The notes: generated from the sequence alone by a model not told the origin. DNA of 64,000 bases from JABMRP01 sp964444795 (GCA_964444795.1 CAYUIQ010000011.1:1-64000); one strand, 5' to 3'; numbered from the stretch's first letter, positions 53,600-63,746 are shown. Translations and numbers: made by a program.

Positions 53600-56305
53600 A
53601 TGAGAAGAACCATCACCCCCCTTCTCCTACCGGCGGCGATTCTCTTTTTCTCGATGGGATGCAGCCCATCTCTCTTGGCCGCGCCGCCGGATGCCGAACA
53701 GGAGGAGAAAGCGACGATCCCCGAGGAGCGGATTTCATCGCCGCTGAACATGTGGGTACACGTTTGGTCAGGGTCGTCGGAGCCCGCTTACGATCTCCTT
53801 GAAGATACCCCTGGCGAAATCACGGTACCCGCATGTCGGCATCGTTATTTCCATCTGTACGACTGCATGGAGACGACGGTCGATGCCTACGCCGCCGAAC
53901 TGAATCGGCTCGGGGTCGTGCGCGTCTTGCTTCCAGAAGGAGTGTCGGCACACACCGTCTCGCGGCTGTTGACGGAGTGCCCTCGGATTATCGAACTGCA
54001 ACTGCGGATGTGCGCGTGTTCCAATGCGGAGTTCAAGAAGCTTGCCAGCCAATGGACGAATCTCCGATCTCTTACGCTGAGGGAGTGCGAGGGTCTGACG
54101 GACCTTTCCTCGCTGTCGGAGTTGAACGGTCTCCAATCACTTTCCGTGACGGGCTGCCGCAACCTCACGGATGTCTCTGGACTGTCGGGGCTGAAGAGCC
54201 TCCGGTCGCTCGTTCTAAGCGGAATCGGAGCGAGGGAAACGGAGAGCGACGGCGGACAAGTCAAGGGGTTTTCCGCGATATCGACGTTGGAGAATCTCCA
54301 GACCCTCGACGTGGGTTGGTGCAACGGCGTCACGAAACTGCCCCCGATGCGGCGACTGAAGAACCTCCGATCGCTTGAACTGTCGCGTTGGCCCAACCTT
54401 ACGGACATTTCCGCGATTTCGGAGTTGGAGAATCTCCAGACGCTCGACGTGAGTGACTGCGATGGCCTCACGAAACTGCCGCCGATGTCGGGGCTAAAGA
54501 ACCTCCGGTTGCTCGATTTGTGGGGCTGCTCTAACATGACGGACCTTTCCTCGCTATCGGCGTTGGAAAACCTCCAGACGCTCAAGCTGTCTGCGTACAA
54601 AGGTCTCACGAAACTGCCGCCGATGTCCGGGCTGAAGAAGCTCCGGTCGCTCAATTTGGCCTCCTCCTACGAATTGACGGATATTTCCGCGATATCGGAG
54701 TTGGAAAACCTCCAGATACTCGAGGTGACAGGCTGCGCGGCTCTCACGGAAATGCCGTCACTGTCGGGGCTGCGGAATCTCCAGACGCTTGACGTGGGGG
54801 CCTGCCATCGCCTCAGGAAACTGCCCGAGGTGTCGGGGCTGAAAAATCTCCAGACGATTAGGGTGTGCTACGGCAATCCGCGGGAACTGCCCGCGCTGTC
54901 GGGGCTGGACAGTCTCCGGACACTTGAAGTGAGTTCATGCTATAACCTCACGAACCTGCACGTGCTGTCGGAACTGAAGAATCTCCGCTCCCTCAACCTG
55001 AGCGCGTGCGGCGGGATCACGAGTCTGGCGCATATATCTCACCTGAAACACCTCCAATCGCTTGACCTGCGCGGCTGCGACAATCTGGCCGACTTGTCCG
55101 GTCTGTCGAAACTTCGGAAAATCCAGTCACTCAAACTGGGCGCATGCGAGAAACTTACCGACCTGACCGCGATATCCCATCTGGAACACCTCCAGTCGCT
55201 CGACCTGAACTACTGCTACAACGTCGACTGGTCTACTTTGCCGCATTTGAAAGAACTCCGGTCGCTCGACTTGGCCGGCTGCAAGAACCTTACCAGCCTG
55301 GCGCCGCTCTCGGGCATGGAGAACCTCCAACGGCTCGATGCCAAAAGTTGTGAAAACCTGATCGACCTCTCCGGGTTGTCCGGTTTGAAAGATCTTCAAA
55401 CGCTCGATCTGTCCTGGTGCGGCAGTATCGCCGACCTCTCCCCGTTATCCGGCCTGAAGAATCTTCAATCGCTCGATCTGTCAAGTTGTATGTGCATCAT
55501 CGACCTGTCGCCGCTGGCGCAACTGAAAAAACTTCATTCGCTCAAACTGCACAAGTGCCCGGGGCTCACCGACCTGTCGACGCTATCGGCGAGAGAAGGC
55601 CTACAGTCACTGAACTTGGACTCATGGAAGTGGCTTCGTTGTTGGGATGGGAGCTTCGCGGAAGATCGAGACGCGATGTTTAACCCGAACCGACCCGGTT
55701 CACTGCAAATCGATTTCGGCGAGAGACTCGCGTATCCTTCCGGGCTGCCGACGCTGACGGGGCTTCGTTCGCTGGTCGGGGTCGATTGCGGAGGAGACAC
55801 GGATCTGTCATCACTCGCGGCAATGAAGAGTCTTGAGACGCTCCGGTTCTCGGATTGCCGGGCTCTTTCGGATCTCTCGGCGCTTTCGGGTCTGACGAAT
55901 CTCCAAGGGTTGAGCCTGTACGGATGCGAGAAACTCACCGACTTGGCTCCCCTGTCGAAATTGGAGAAATTGAAGTGGCTTAACCTGTCGGAGTGCCGGA
56001 ATCTTTCGGACCTCTCCGCATTGTCGACGCTTAGGAATCTCCGGATGTTGACGCTCGATGGCGGAGCGAAACTCACCAACCTGTCTGGGCTGTCGGAGCT
56101 GAAGAGCCTGGAAGTACTCAATCTGAACCGCTGCGAGAATCTCGAAGACATCTCCGAGCTACACGGTCTGGCCAACCTCCGATTTGTCGGCCTCCTGGGG
56201 TGTCGTCAGCTTTCCGATTCGCAAGTGCGTGCGCTGCAAACGGAACTGCCCAACTGCGCGATACGCATCGACAACCCGAGTGCCCGGCCTGAAGGTGAAC
56301 CGTGA
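53600..56305 (+). CDS. Leucine-rich-repeat lipoprotein
   Basis: A 901-residue exported protein. The signal peptide ends in a lipobox FSMGC (Cys21), then an N-terminal segment of about 120 residues. From about residue 145 to 880 there are about 30 leucine-rich repeats of about 23 residues with the pattern LxxLQxLxLxxCxNLTDLSxLSxL, the cysteine occupying a near-constant place. This is typical of the cysteine-containing or bacterial internalin-type LRR class and gives a curved solenoid for protein binding. The ligand is unknown. Base composition appears less GC-rich than in neighbours. GAGG precedes ATG 53600. Confidence 0.9.
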   Translation: MRRTITPLLLPAAILFFSMGCSPSLLAAPPDAEQEEKATIPEERISSPLNMWVHVWSGSSEPAYDLLEDTPGEITVPACRHRYFHLYDCMETTVDAYAAELNRLGVVRVLLPEGVSAHTVSRLLTECPRIIELQLRMCACSNAEFKKLASQWTNLRSLTLRECEGLTDLSSLSELNGLQSLSVTGCRNLTDVSGLSGLKSLRSLVLSGIGARETESDGGQVKGFSAISTLENLQTLDVGWCNGVTKLPPMRRLKNLRSLELSRWPNLTDISAISELENLQTLDVSDCDGLTKLPPMSGLKNLRLLDLWGCSNMTDLSSLSALENLQTLKLSAYKGLTKLPPMSGLKKLRSLNLASSYELTDISAISELENLQILEVTGCAALTEMPSLSGLRNLQTLDVGACHRLRKLPEVSGLKNLQTIRVCYGNPRELPALSGLDSLRTLEVSSCYNLTNLHVLSELKNLRSLNLSACGGITSLAHISHLKHLQSLDLRGCDNLADLSGLSKLRKIQSLKLGACEKLTDLTAISHLEHLQSLDLNYCYNVDWSTLPHLKELRSLDLAGCKNLTSLAPLSGMENLQRLDAKSCENLIDLSGLSGLKDLQTLDLSWCGSIADLSPLSGLKNLQSLDLSSCMCIIDLSPLAQLKKLHSLKLHKCPGLTDLSTLSAREGLQSLNLDSWKWLRCWDGSFAEDRDAMFNPNRPGSLQIDFGERLAYPSGLPTLTGLRSLVGVDCGGDTDLSSLAAMKSLETLRFSDCRALSDLSALSGLTNLQGLSLYGCEKLTDLAPLSKLEKLKWLNLSECRNLSDLSALSTLRNLRMLTLDGGAKLTNLSGLSELKSLEVLNLNRCENLEDISELHGLANLRFVGLLGCRQLSDSQVRALQTELPNCAIRIDNPSARPEGEP

Positions 56306-56354
56306 ACCGCCATCGTGGACCACGCACGCGTAGGATGGGAACCCTGTGTGGGGG

Positions 56355-56428
56355 GGTGCCAAGGGTGGCTTGCCCGCAATTGCCCAATCCCCTGAAGACA
56401 AGGGCGGGGAAGCCGCGCACGGCATGCC
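56355..56428. repeat. Dispersed palindromic repeat, copy 2
   Basis: Arms about 56355-56382 and 56399-56428, with GGGTGGCTTGCCCGC and GACAAGGGCGGGG blocks shared with 8100-8170. It lies between the LRR gene and the glycosidase-like gene. Confidence 0.65.
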
Positions 56429-56489
56429 TTTTTCGTGCGGGTACCACTTTTTCAACGGGCTGTTTGGGACCAACAATTGCGAGGTTATC

Positions 56490-58535
56490 ATGAATTGCTC
56501 CTCTCTTGTCTGTATGACGGTCGCCTTCTGTTGCCCGGCGGTTGCCGCCGCGGAAAACCCGGAAAGGGGGTTTGCACTCGCCGACAAAACGCTGGTCGCC
56601 TGGGTCTATCCGGCCAATCTGGCTCAGCGCGGGGCGGGCGTGATCTCGCTGTTCGACTCCGGCGAGCACTTCGACGCCATCGTGCTCGGCGAGAAACAGC
56701 CCGGCAAATGGATGGCCGGCAGCGATTTCTTCCGTCGAACCGAGGAAAACCAGTCGCGATACCCGGCGGAAACGGCCGACTCCAAGACCCTGGTGCAGGT
56801 GGCGATCGTCTATCGGGGGCCAGAGATTCGCATCTATCGAAACGGCCAACCGTATGCGAGATACAAAACTTCGTCCCCGCGGCAAACGTTCGACCAACGG
56901 GCGGTCGTGCTCTTCGGACTGCGCTACTTGGGCGCGATGGGTGCCGTCGGATATTTCGCCGGCGATGTCGAAGAAGCCCGGCTCTACGACGTGGCGCTGG
57001 AGGCCGAGACGATCGCCAAGCTGGCGCCGGGCAAACCGTCCGATCCGCAACCGCTGGCCCAGTGGACGTTCGAAGACGGTACGCCCGACGATGCGATGGG
57101 CACTTATCGGGAGAACCGACTGGCCGGTGGTGCGAAGATCGTCGACGGCCGGCTCCGGCTCGATGGTCGCAGCGGCTACATGGTCGCCATGACCCGCAAG
57201 CCGGCCGACGTCGTACAGACGATGTTTTACACGCCCGCCGCCCCGGCCTCCGGTTTGATCTGGGACACCTGGCTCTACCGGCACGCCGACACCTATTACC
57301 TCTTCTATCTGGCCGGATCGATGGGGCGTTGGACCCATTTCGGTTTGGCTACTTCGCCCGACGGCGTCCACTGGAAAGAGCACGGACCGATTTTGCAGTG
57401 CGGTCCCGGTGTCAAGTGGATGGGCACCGGGCACGTGTGGAAATCGCCCGACTTCGACACCTCGGGCAAGTTCATCATCAACTACTCCGAATGGCACCTT
57501 GCCGACGACCGCCAGGACATCATGTTCGCTACGTCGACCGACCTGATCCACTGGACCAAGGTGGACGAGCCGCTGCGATTCCGTCAAGACACGCGCTGGT
57601 ATCGCCCCAAGGGTCGCTGGGATTGCATCGACGTAACGCCCGATCCCGGCACGGGTGGCTATTACGGTTATTGGACGGCCGACCCGGACCCGGCCAAGGT
57701 GGACCATCCGGCCGGCTTCGGCTTCGGGCAAAGCGCCGACGGCATCACGTGGCGGGCGCTGGAGCCGGTCGTCTCCGACAGCCGCGGCGAAGTGGGCGGT
57801 ATCCAACGGATCGGCGACGTGGTTTACCTGATGCTCAGCGAGGGGCGCATTTCCACGGCCGGCAAGCCCGAGGGGCCGTTTGTCGCCCAGAAGATCAACC
57901 ACAATGTGCTCGGCGGCGATACGTATTTCCCCCGTTTCTTTCACGACGACAACGGCCATGTGCTGGTCAATCACCATGTAACTCGCGGGCCGGTCTACTT
58001 CGCGCCGCTGAAGGGCGTGCAGATCGACTCCCAGGGCATCCTTCGGCTCGTCTGGTGGCCGGGCAACGAGAAAATGAAACACGCCCCGGTCGAGGTCAAC
58101 ATGGCCCGCTCCGATGGTGAAGGTGGAAAAACGATGATCGCGATGCTCGAAAACCGGTTTGACACGGACGAGGGGATTATTCTCGAAGGCACGGTCGGAC
58201 TACCCGGCAACGCGGCATCAGGTCCGACGGGCATCTACCTCGAACAGGCCGACGGTCAGGGGACGGCCGTGTTGCTTTCGGGCAAGAATTCTCCGCTGGG
58301 CAAGATCCGCGCCGATGGCACCGGCCCGAGCGTTGCCCACACGGTCGACCGCGGCGTGACGTTTGGCCCGGAGGTCCGTTTCCGCCTTTTGCTGAAAAAG
58401 GGGATGATGGAATTCTACGCCGACGACTACTTGCTCCACGTCCGCCGCGTCGCCACCAACGGACGGATCGGCCTGATCGGAGGGAAAGGCCAGCGATTCA
58501 AGAATCTGCAAGCATGGAGCGCGGCGCCGGAGTGA
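56490..58535 (+). CDS. Exported GH32/GH43-like five-bladed propeller protein
   Basis: A 681-residue secreted protein. A signal peptide (to about 20) precedes a LamG-like beta-sandwich (about 25-180: TLVAWVYPANLAQRGAG, EEARLYDVAL). The middle (about 245-510) resembles the five-bladed propeller of GH32/GH43/GH68 enzymes: LIWDTWLYRHADTYYLFYLAG, GLATSPDGVHWKEHGP and MFATSTDLIHW. The likely nucleophile aspartate is in WDTW. The C-terminal section is another beta-sandwich as in GH32 (GIILEGTVGLPG, MEFYADDYLLHVRR). Its family and substrate are uncertain; fructan or arabinan breakdown is plausible. GAGG precedes ATG 56490. Confidence 0.82.
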   Translation: MNCSSLVCMTVAFCCPAVAAAENPERGFALADKTLVAWVYPANLAQRGAGVISLFDSGEHFDAIVLGEKQPGKWMAGSDFFRRTEENQSRYPAETADSKTLVQVAIVYRGPEIRIYRNGQPYARYKTSSPRQTFDQRAVVLFGLRYLGAMGAVGYFAGDVEEARLYDVALEAETIAKLAPGKPSDPQPLAQWTFEDGTPDDAMGTYRENRLAGGAKIVDGRLRLDGRSGYMVAMTRKPADVVQTMFYTPAAPASGLIWDTWLYRHADTYYLFYLAGSMGRWTHFGLATSPDGVHWKEHGPILQCGPGVKWMGTGHVWKSPDFDTSGKFIINYSEWHLADDRQDIMFATSTDLIHWTKVDEPLRFRQDTRWYRPKGRWDCIDVTPDPGTGGYYGYWTADPDPAKVDHPAGFGFGQSADGITWRALEPVVSDSRGEVGGIQRIGDVVYLMLSEGRISTAGKPEGPFVAQKINHNVLGGDTYFPRFFHDDNGHVLVNHHVTRGPVYFAPLKGVQIDSQGILRLVWWPGNEKMKHAPVEVNMARSDGEGGKTMIAMLENRFDTDEGIILEGTVGLPGNAASGPTGIYLEQADGQGTAVLLSGKNSPLGKIRADGTGPSVAHTVDRGVTFGPEVRFRLLLKKGMMEFYADDYLLHVRRVATNGRIGLIGGKGQRFKNLQAWSAAPE

Positions 58536-58713
58536 GTCCGTACGGTGGGCCGGCGCAATTGACGATCGGTTTGGGCAAGCTGTTTTCGGTAAGACTCCAA
58601 TCGTTCCAAAAGATGCTCCGTCTCGAAACGGTCGCTCTCGCTCACCCTACGGCTTTTCTCGACGTCAGTTGCATGGTAGGATGGCGGCGGAACCCAATAA
58701 GGAGTTTGCTCTC

Positions 58714-61143
58714 ATGCCCCGATGGAAACTCGCGGTGGGTCTCTGCTTCTGTTGGCTCGGCGCGGCAGGCAGTGCCATCGCCGCCGATTTTCAGGCCGAT
58801 CGACAGGCGGAGGTCAAGGCCCGGTTCGATGAACTCCAGCGGCAGCTTCGCACGACGAACCGGAAGAACCAGAAACAGCAGCAGACGTTTCGCGCCGAGT
58901 CGCTGCTGACCGAAACCGACCGCGATCCGGTCGACGTCCTGTTGCGGCGAACCGTCGCGCTGGCCACCGCGGTAACATGCCTGCCCGGCGCTGGGGATCT
59001 GGCGAACGAGCGATCGCAACTCGACCGGCTGGCGGCTGAGGCCGCGCGGGTCGACGTGCAGGATTCCAAGGCTCGTTATGAGTTGTTCGAGCAGACGATG
59101 CGGCTGCGGCGGAAGATCGCGTTTGCCAATCCGCTCTTGAATTTCGACCGCGTCCTCTTCATCAAGCGGCATTTCAACCCGGGCGGCGAGCGGACGGGCA
59201 ACCACATGTGCGACCAGTATTTCGGTTTCCACGCGCGACCCGGCGGTGGACTGTTTGTGCTGGAGAATCCGTTCTCCGAGAAGCCCTCGGTGACGAACCT
59301 GCTGGAAAATTCCGTGGTCGAAAGCGGGCGACTTAAAGGAACCCGGATGACCGCCGACGGCGCGTACCTGGCCCCCGACGTTTCCTTCGACGGCCGACAG
59401 ATTCTCTTCGCCTACACCGACACGACCAAAGAGCCGCGCCATACGTACCAGTGGAACGAAGACAACACGTGGCACATCTTCAAAATGAACGCCGACGGCT
59501 CGGGCCTGACGCAATTGACCGACGGCCCGGTCAGCGACTTCGATCCCTGCTGGTTACCCAACGGGCGGATCGTTTTCATCTCCGAGCGGCGGGGTGGCTA
59601 CGGCCGGTGTCACGCGCGGCCCGTGCCCAGCTACACGCTTCACTCGATGAACGCCGACGGCAGCGATATCACCGTGCTCAGCCCGCATGAAACCAACGAA
59701 TGGCACCCCAGCGTCGACCGCAACGGGATGATCGTCTACACGCGGTGGGATTACGTCGATCGCGGCTTCCATCAGGCCCATCACCCGTGGATCACCACGC
59801 CCGACGGCCGCGACTCGCGATCCGTTCACGGCAACTTCAACCTCGTACAGGGTTGCCTGCCGCTGATGGAAATGGACGTTCGAGCGATCCCCGGCTCACG
59901 ACGGTACGTGTCCACCACCGCGGCGCACCACGGCCAGGCGTACGGCTCGCTAATTCTGATCGATCCGACGGTCGCGGACGACAACGCAATGGCCCCGGTC
60001 AAGCGGCTTACGCCGGAGATTCCTTTTCCCGAGGCCGAAGGCGGCGGACGGCAAGTCTATGCCACCGCTTGGCCTTTGGATGAAGACTTCTATCTGTGTG
60101 TGTACGATGCCGATGGCAACGCCGGCCGCGGCACGAACAACCGCTTCGGCATCTATCTAGTCGACTCGTTGGGGAATCGGGAACTGTTGTACCGCGATGC
60201 GGAAATTTCGTGTCTCAGCCCGATCCCGCTTTCACCGCGTCCATGTCCCCCGGTCGTCCCGCACCAGACGCTGACCGGTATCCCCGGCGGTCCGGTCACG
60301 CCACCGGCGGAGTTGCCCAAGACGGCCCCGGTGCGGGTGGTCAACGTCTACCGAAGCAGCCGGCCATGGCCCGAGGGGACGGAGATCGTGGCGCTTCGGA
60401 TCATCCAACTGCTGCCCAAGAGCACGTGGCATCACCACAAGCCGCGCATCGGATACGGCCTGGAAAAGGGCGCCCGGATGGTGCTCGGCACGGTGCCCGT
60501 CGAGCCGGACGGCAGCGCACACTTTGATCTGCCGGTGAAAAAACCGGTCTACTTCCAGGCGATCGACCGTCGGGGACTTGCCGTGCAGTCGATGCGCTCG
60601 GCCACGTACGTTCACCCGGGCCAAACGCTCACTTGCCAGGGCTGTCACGAACCGCGCCATCGGGCGCCGATCTCGCCGGAGCAGCCTCCGCTGGCTTTTC
60701 GTCGCGAGGCCTCGACAATTCAGGCCGAGGCGACCGGCTCCAATCCGTTCGGTTTCGCCCGCCTGGTCCAGCCGGTGTTGGATCGCCATTGCGTGGCATG
60801 TCATGCGAAGGAACCCAAGGCGATGGCTCTGGACGCCGGCGAGCCCGATGCGGGCCACTGGACCACGTCGTACAAGAACCTCTCACCGTTCGCGTTTTTC
60901 TACGGATCGCCCGGCGGCGGCTACGATCGATGGACCCCGCCATCGACCATCCCCGGCCAGTTCGGTGCCCGGGCGTCGAAATTGTTCGCCCTGTTGGAGA
61001 AGGGTCATTACGACGTGAAGTTGCCCGCGGAGGACCTGCGGCGGATTACGCTCTGGCTGGATTGCAACTCCGATTTCTTCGGTTCGTACGAAAACACCGA
61101 GGCGCAGGCGCGGGGTGAAATCGTCCACCCGACACTGGAATAA
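58714..61143 (+). CDS. Exported haem c protein related to hydrazine synthase alpha subunit (copy 2)
   Basis: An 809-residue exported protein, paralogous in layout to the one at 30733-33774 but without its N-terminal discoidin domain. A signal peptide (to about 24) and a helical segment (about 28-130) precede a propeller of the HZS-alpha kind (DGRQILFAYTDTTKEP, NGRIVFISERRGGYGRC, GMIVYTRWDYVDRGFHQ). Two CxxCH haem c motifs lie near residues 642 (CQGCH) and 693 (CVACH). I chose ATG 58714 because AAGGAG precedes it; the upstream ATG at 58669 has no support. The function is unknown; a hydrazine synthase role is not implied without the beta-gamma partner. Confidence 0.85.
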   Translation: MPRWKLAVGLCFCWLGAAGSAIAADFQADRQAEVKARFDELQRQLRTTNRKNQKQQQTFRAESLLTETDRDPVDVLLRRTVALATAVTCLPGAGDLANERSQLDRLAAEAARVDVQDSKARYELFEQTMRLRRKIAFANPLLNFDRVLFIKRHFNPGGERTGNHMCDQYFGFHARPGGGLFVLENPFSEKPSVTNLLENSVVESGRLKGTRMTADGAYLAPDVSFDGRQILFAYTDTTKEPRHTYQWNEDNTWHIFKMNADGSGLTQLTDGPVSDFDPCWLPNGRIVFISERRGGYGRCHARPVPSYTLHSMNADGSDITVLSPHETNEWHPSVDRNGMIVYTRWDYVDRGFHQAHHPWITTPDGRDSRSVHGNFNLVQGCLPLMEMDVRAIPGSRRYVSTTAAHHGQAYGSLILIDPTVADDNAMAPVKRLTPEIPFPEAEGGGRQVYATAWPLDEDFYLCVYDADGNAGRGTNNRFGIYLVDSLGNRELLYRDAEISCLSPIPLSPRPCPPVVPHQTLTGIPGGPVTPPAELPKTAPVRVVNVYRSSRPWPEGTEIVALRIIQLLPKSTWHHHKPRIGYGLEKGARMVLGTVPVEPDGSAHFDLPVKKPVYFQAIDRRGLAVQSMRSATYVHPGQTLTCQGCHEPRHRAPISPEQPPLAFRREASTIQAEATGSNPFGFARLVQPVLDRHCVACHAKEPKAMALDAGEPDAGHWTTSYKNLSPFAFFYGSPGGGYDRWTPPSTIPGQFGARASKLFALLEKGHYDVKLPAEDLRRITLWLDCNSDFFGSYENTEAQARGEIVHPTLE

Positions 61144-61147
61144 CCAA

Positions 61148-62194
61148 ATGAAACACGCGAAATGTTTCCTGCGGTTGGTGGTCGTTTGCTCAGCGATCAT
61201 CGGGTCGGCGGTGGCCACGGCGACGGCGGACGACGATCCGCTCGCCGCGGTCGGGCGATTGCGCGATCGGCGGCAATACGAGAAGGCGCTGAAGTACATC
61301 GAGCGGCTGCGCGCCGACCGCTCCACGGCCGATGACGTGCGGCAAGGGCTCGATTTCGAGGCGGGCAAGACGCTTAACGACCAGGCGATGAACCTCTCCG
61401 ATGCGGCGCGCCGGGAAGAGTTGTTTCTGCTCGCCGAAGAGCATCTCCGGCAGTTCCTCGATGAACACCCGGATGACCGCCGGGTTCTGTTGGCCAAAAG
61501 CTTCCTTGCCAATGCGCTCGCCCAGCGCGCGCGGATGCGCAAGACGCATGCCGCCGAGCCCGACGTGGATCCGGCCGAGAAGAAGCGTTTGACCCGCGAA
61601 GCCGCGGAGTTGGTGGTTCGGGCCAACGCCGCTTACTCGCCCGTGTTGATCGGCCGCGCACAGAATTGCATGGCGCGCGCCGCGGAGCCGAATGCGGACC
61701 CGGCCCAAAAGCAACGGCTGGCCGAGGAAGCGCGCAAACTGCTCGGCGAAGCGCGGAAGAACCTGGCGCACTCCGGGGAGTTGACCCGGGCGATTCTTAA
61801 GGCACTGCCCCCAGTGATTGCAGCGGAAGAGACAGAACGGATCGAGCGGCGAAACGAGATGCGATCGCTGTTGCTCCAGGCGGATCTGACCACCGGAATG
61901 ATCGCCGTGGAGATGGCCAAGACTTTCCCCGACGGGAGCGAAGAAGCCCGGCGCCATCTGACCGAGGCGGCCGAGTTATTCGGCACGCTCCGCGAGAAGT
62001 ACGGCACCCGATTGGCAGGTCAGTACGCCGGCTTGCAGAAGGCCCGCTGCTATCATCAACTGGGCGACGACGAGCGGGCGCTGGCTATCTGTGCCGAATT
62101 GCTGGAGGCGCTGCCTGAGGACGTGGCGGCTTTCCGCGATATTCGGGAGCAAGCGGCGAGCCTCGCTCGGGAAATTCGCCCGATTCCGAAGTGA
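61148..62194 (+). CDS. Exported helical (TPR-like) protein
   Basis: A 348-residue exported protein. A signal peptide (to about 28, with VATATA before the cut) is followed by helical pairs of TPR-like spacing: RDRRQYEKALKYIERLR near the start and KYGTRLAGQYAGLQKARCYHQLGDDERALAICAELLE-type helices at the end (shown in part). The middle carries Glu/Ala/Arg-rich helices. No specific family was recognised. Its ATG lies 5 bases after the stop of the haem c gene, which suggests co-transcription and perhaps a shared complex. Confidence 0.75.
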   Translation: MKHAKCFLRLVVVCSAIIGSAVATATADDDPLAAVGRLRDRRQYEKALKYIERLRADRSTADDVRQGLDFEAGKTLNDQAMNLSDAARREELFLLAEEHLRQFLDEHPDDRRVLLAKSFLANALAQRARMRKTHAAEPDVDPAEKKRLTREAAELVVRANAAYSPVLIGRAQNCMARAAEPNADPAQKQRLAEEARKLLGEARKNLAHSGELTRAILKALPPVIAAEETERIERRNEMRSLLLQADLTTGMIAVEMAKTFPDGSEEARRHLTEAAELFGTLREKYGTRLAGQYAGLQKARCYHQLGDDERALAICAELLEALPEDVAAFRDIREQAASLAREIRPIPK

Positions 62195-62569
62195 ATCGCC
62201 AAGCCCAGAGGTAGCATTCCCTGAGTCAAGGTGCCACCCACCACGGCCGGAGGCAAAAAGAGCGGCCAATCGAGTGGTGGGGCGTTGTCGGAATCACGGA
62301 TTCGAGCATTTCGACGGCCTTTTCTTCATCTGGTCGGGGCGGAGCGGCCCATGGTGCTAACGCTATCATACTCAACACGTTAAGCCACATCGAACGATCC
62401 TCCCCAGAGGTCCTCTTGCCCGGGCGACCCCATATCGAGAGGGGTTCCCCCCACCGGGCGGCACGAAACAATTACGAAGCTTTATGACAGCTATGGCTGT
62501 TATATTGTTTCGTAATCCGTTTCGTTTCTTCTGGACGCGCAACACGCTCCAAAAATGGAGGCACGCATC
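62195..62569. other. Intergenic region with nested palindrome
   Basis: Between the helical-repeat gene and the second PEP-CTERM gene. It contains the nested inverted repeat 62463-62513 and otherwise no feature I can support. Confidence 0.5.
62463..62513. promoter_or_regulatory. Nested inverted repeat upstream of PEP-CTERM gene
   Basis: Outer arms ACGAAACAAT (62463-62472) and ATTGTTTCGT (62504-62513) are perfect complements, and an inner ACAGC/GCTGT pair (62487-62491, 62496-62500) shares the same centre. It is AT-rich against a GC-rich background and about 55 bp before the start, so it could be an operator or an RNA hairpin in the leader. Confidence 0.4.
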
Positions 62570-63667
62570 ATGGCCCGGCGGCTTCGCAATCTCTCTTGGT
62601 GGACTCCAATGCGCGATGCCCGGTGCGGATCGTGCCGCCTCGGGCAACTGGCGGTGGTCGTTGCCCTGGTGGTGATTGTCTGCCACGGAGAGGCAAAGGC
62701 CGTCCTTAACGGGTTTGAAAATGTCGACGGGTATTCGCCCCCGTTTCCGCTCGACGTGTGGGCGTACGACGCGGGGCAAACCGGCGCGTCGTTTCTTCCC
62801 GCCCAATACAATACGGGCCGGTGGCAGGAACTCTTCGGTTCGTCCATCGCGGGGTCCGGGTCGCAGTACATCAGCCAACACGGTTATGGAACCGGCGGTG
62901 CCAACGTCCCGCCGTCGGCTTTGGCCGTGCGCGCGACCCAGCCCAGTACCGATGGTTCCTTCGACATGACCCTGCTTTACTCGCTGGGGGTCGATGACCT
63001 TGGTGTTTCGCCCGGCACGCCGCTGCAGTCGGCCACGATCTTCTTCGATATTTGTCCCGGCCTCACGTTTAAGAACAACAGCGGGGGACTCGATAACGTC
63101 TTCAACGACGTACCCGTGTTCTCGCTGAGTTTCGGCGGTACGAACACCGCCCCCGGTGTCACGCTCGGCTTCACCGACCACGACCCGGGAAACGCCAATA
63201 AACAGGAATTCGTCCACTACGACGGCGCCGCGTATCAGAGCCAGCCAGTGACGTGGAGCGGGCATTTCGATCGTGTCCAGTTGGATCTCGATTTCCTCAC
63301 ACAGACCTTCGACGCCTCGGTGACCACCGATGCCGTCTTCTCGACCACCGAATTCGACGCGGGCAACGCACCGCAGGTGATCGCGACGGGGGCGTCGTTT
63401 ACCTCCGCCATTTCCGCGCTCGATTTCCTCTATTTCCGCGCCCACACCGATCCGAGCGACCCGAGCGACGGTACGATCATAGCGGGCTTGGAAAAGTCGT
63501 ATCTCGACAACTTCAGATTCTCCGTGAAACCGCGATCGGACACCGACCCGCAGGCATCGGTGCCCGAACCGGGGACACTCGTGCTGGCCGTTTTCGGGCT
63601 GCTGGGGCTGGCCGTCTTCGGCCGGCGATGCAAGGGCAACCGCGCGGCGTCTGGCCGGGATACTTGA
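62570..63667 (+). CDS. PEP-CTERM protein, unknown function
   Basis: A 365-residue exported protein. GGAGG (62557-62561) stands 8 bases before ATG 62570, which I prefer to the ATG at 62555. The long basic N-terminus leads to a signal helix (LAVVVALVVIVCHGEAKA). The body is beta-rich (GFENVDGYSPPFPLDVW, SALAVRATQPSTDGSF, SLSFGGTNTAPGVTLGF), a pattern common in secreted planctomycete sandwich domains of unknown role. The end is VPEPGTLVLAVFGLLGLAVF then RR, a full PEP-CTERM tail. It is a candidate for sorting by the same system as the protein at 656-3172. Confidence 0.85.
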   Translation: MARRLRNLSWWTPMRDARCGSCRLGQLAVVVALVVIVCHGEAKAVLNGFENVDGYSPPFPLDVWAYDAGQTGASFLPAQYNTGRWQELFGSSIAGSGSQYISQHGYGTGGANVPPSALAVRATQPSTDGSFDMTLLYSLGVDDLGVSPGTPLQSATIFFDICPGLTFKNNSGGLDNVFNDVPVFSLSFGGTNTAPGVTLGFTDHDPGNANKQEFVHYDGAAYQSQPVTWSGHFDRVQLDLDFLTQTFDASVTTDAVFSTTEFDAGNAPQVIATGASFTSAISALDFLYFRAHTDPSDPSDGTIIAGLEKSYLDNFRFSVKPRSDTDPQASVPEPGTLVLAVFGLLGLAVFGRRCKGNRAASGRDT

Positions 63668-63746
63668 CGCCGGCACATCGGTCGGGCTAACCTGGGTGCT
63701 TGCCGCAGTCGTATTCGTGCCGCAATCACCCACGGGTCGCCCCACC

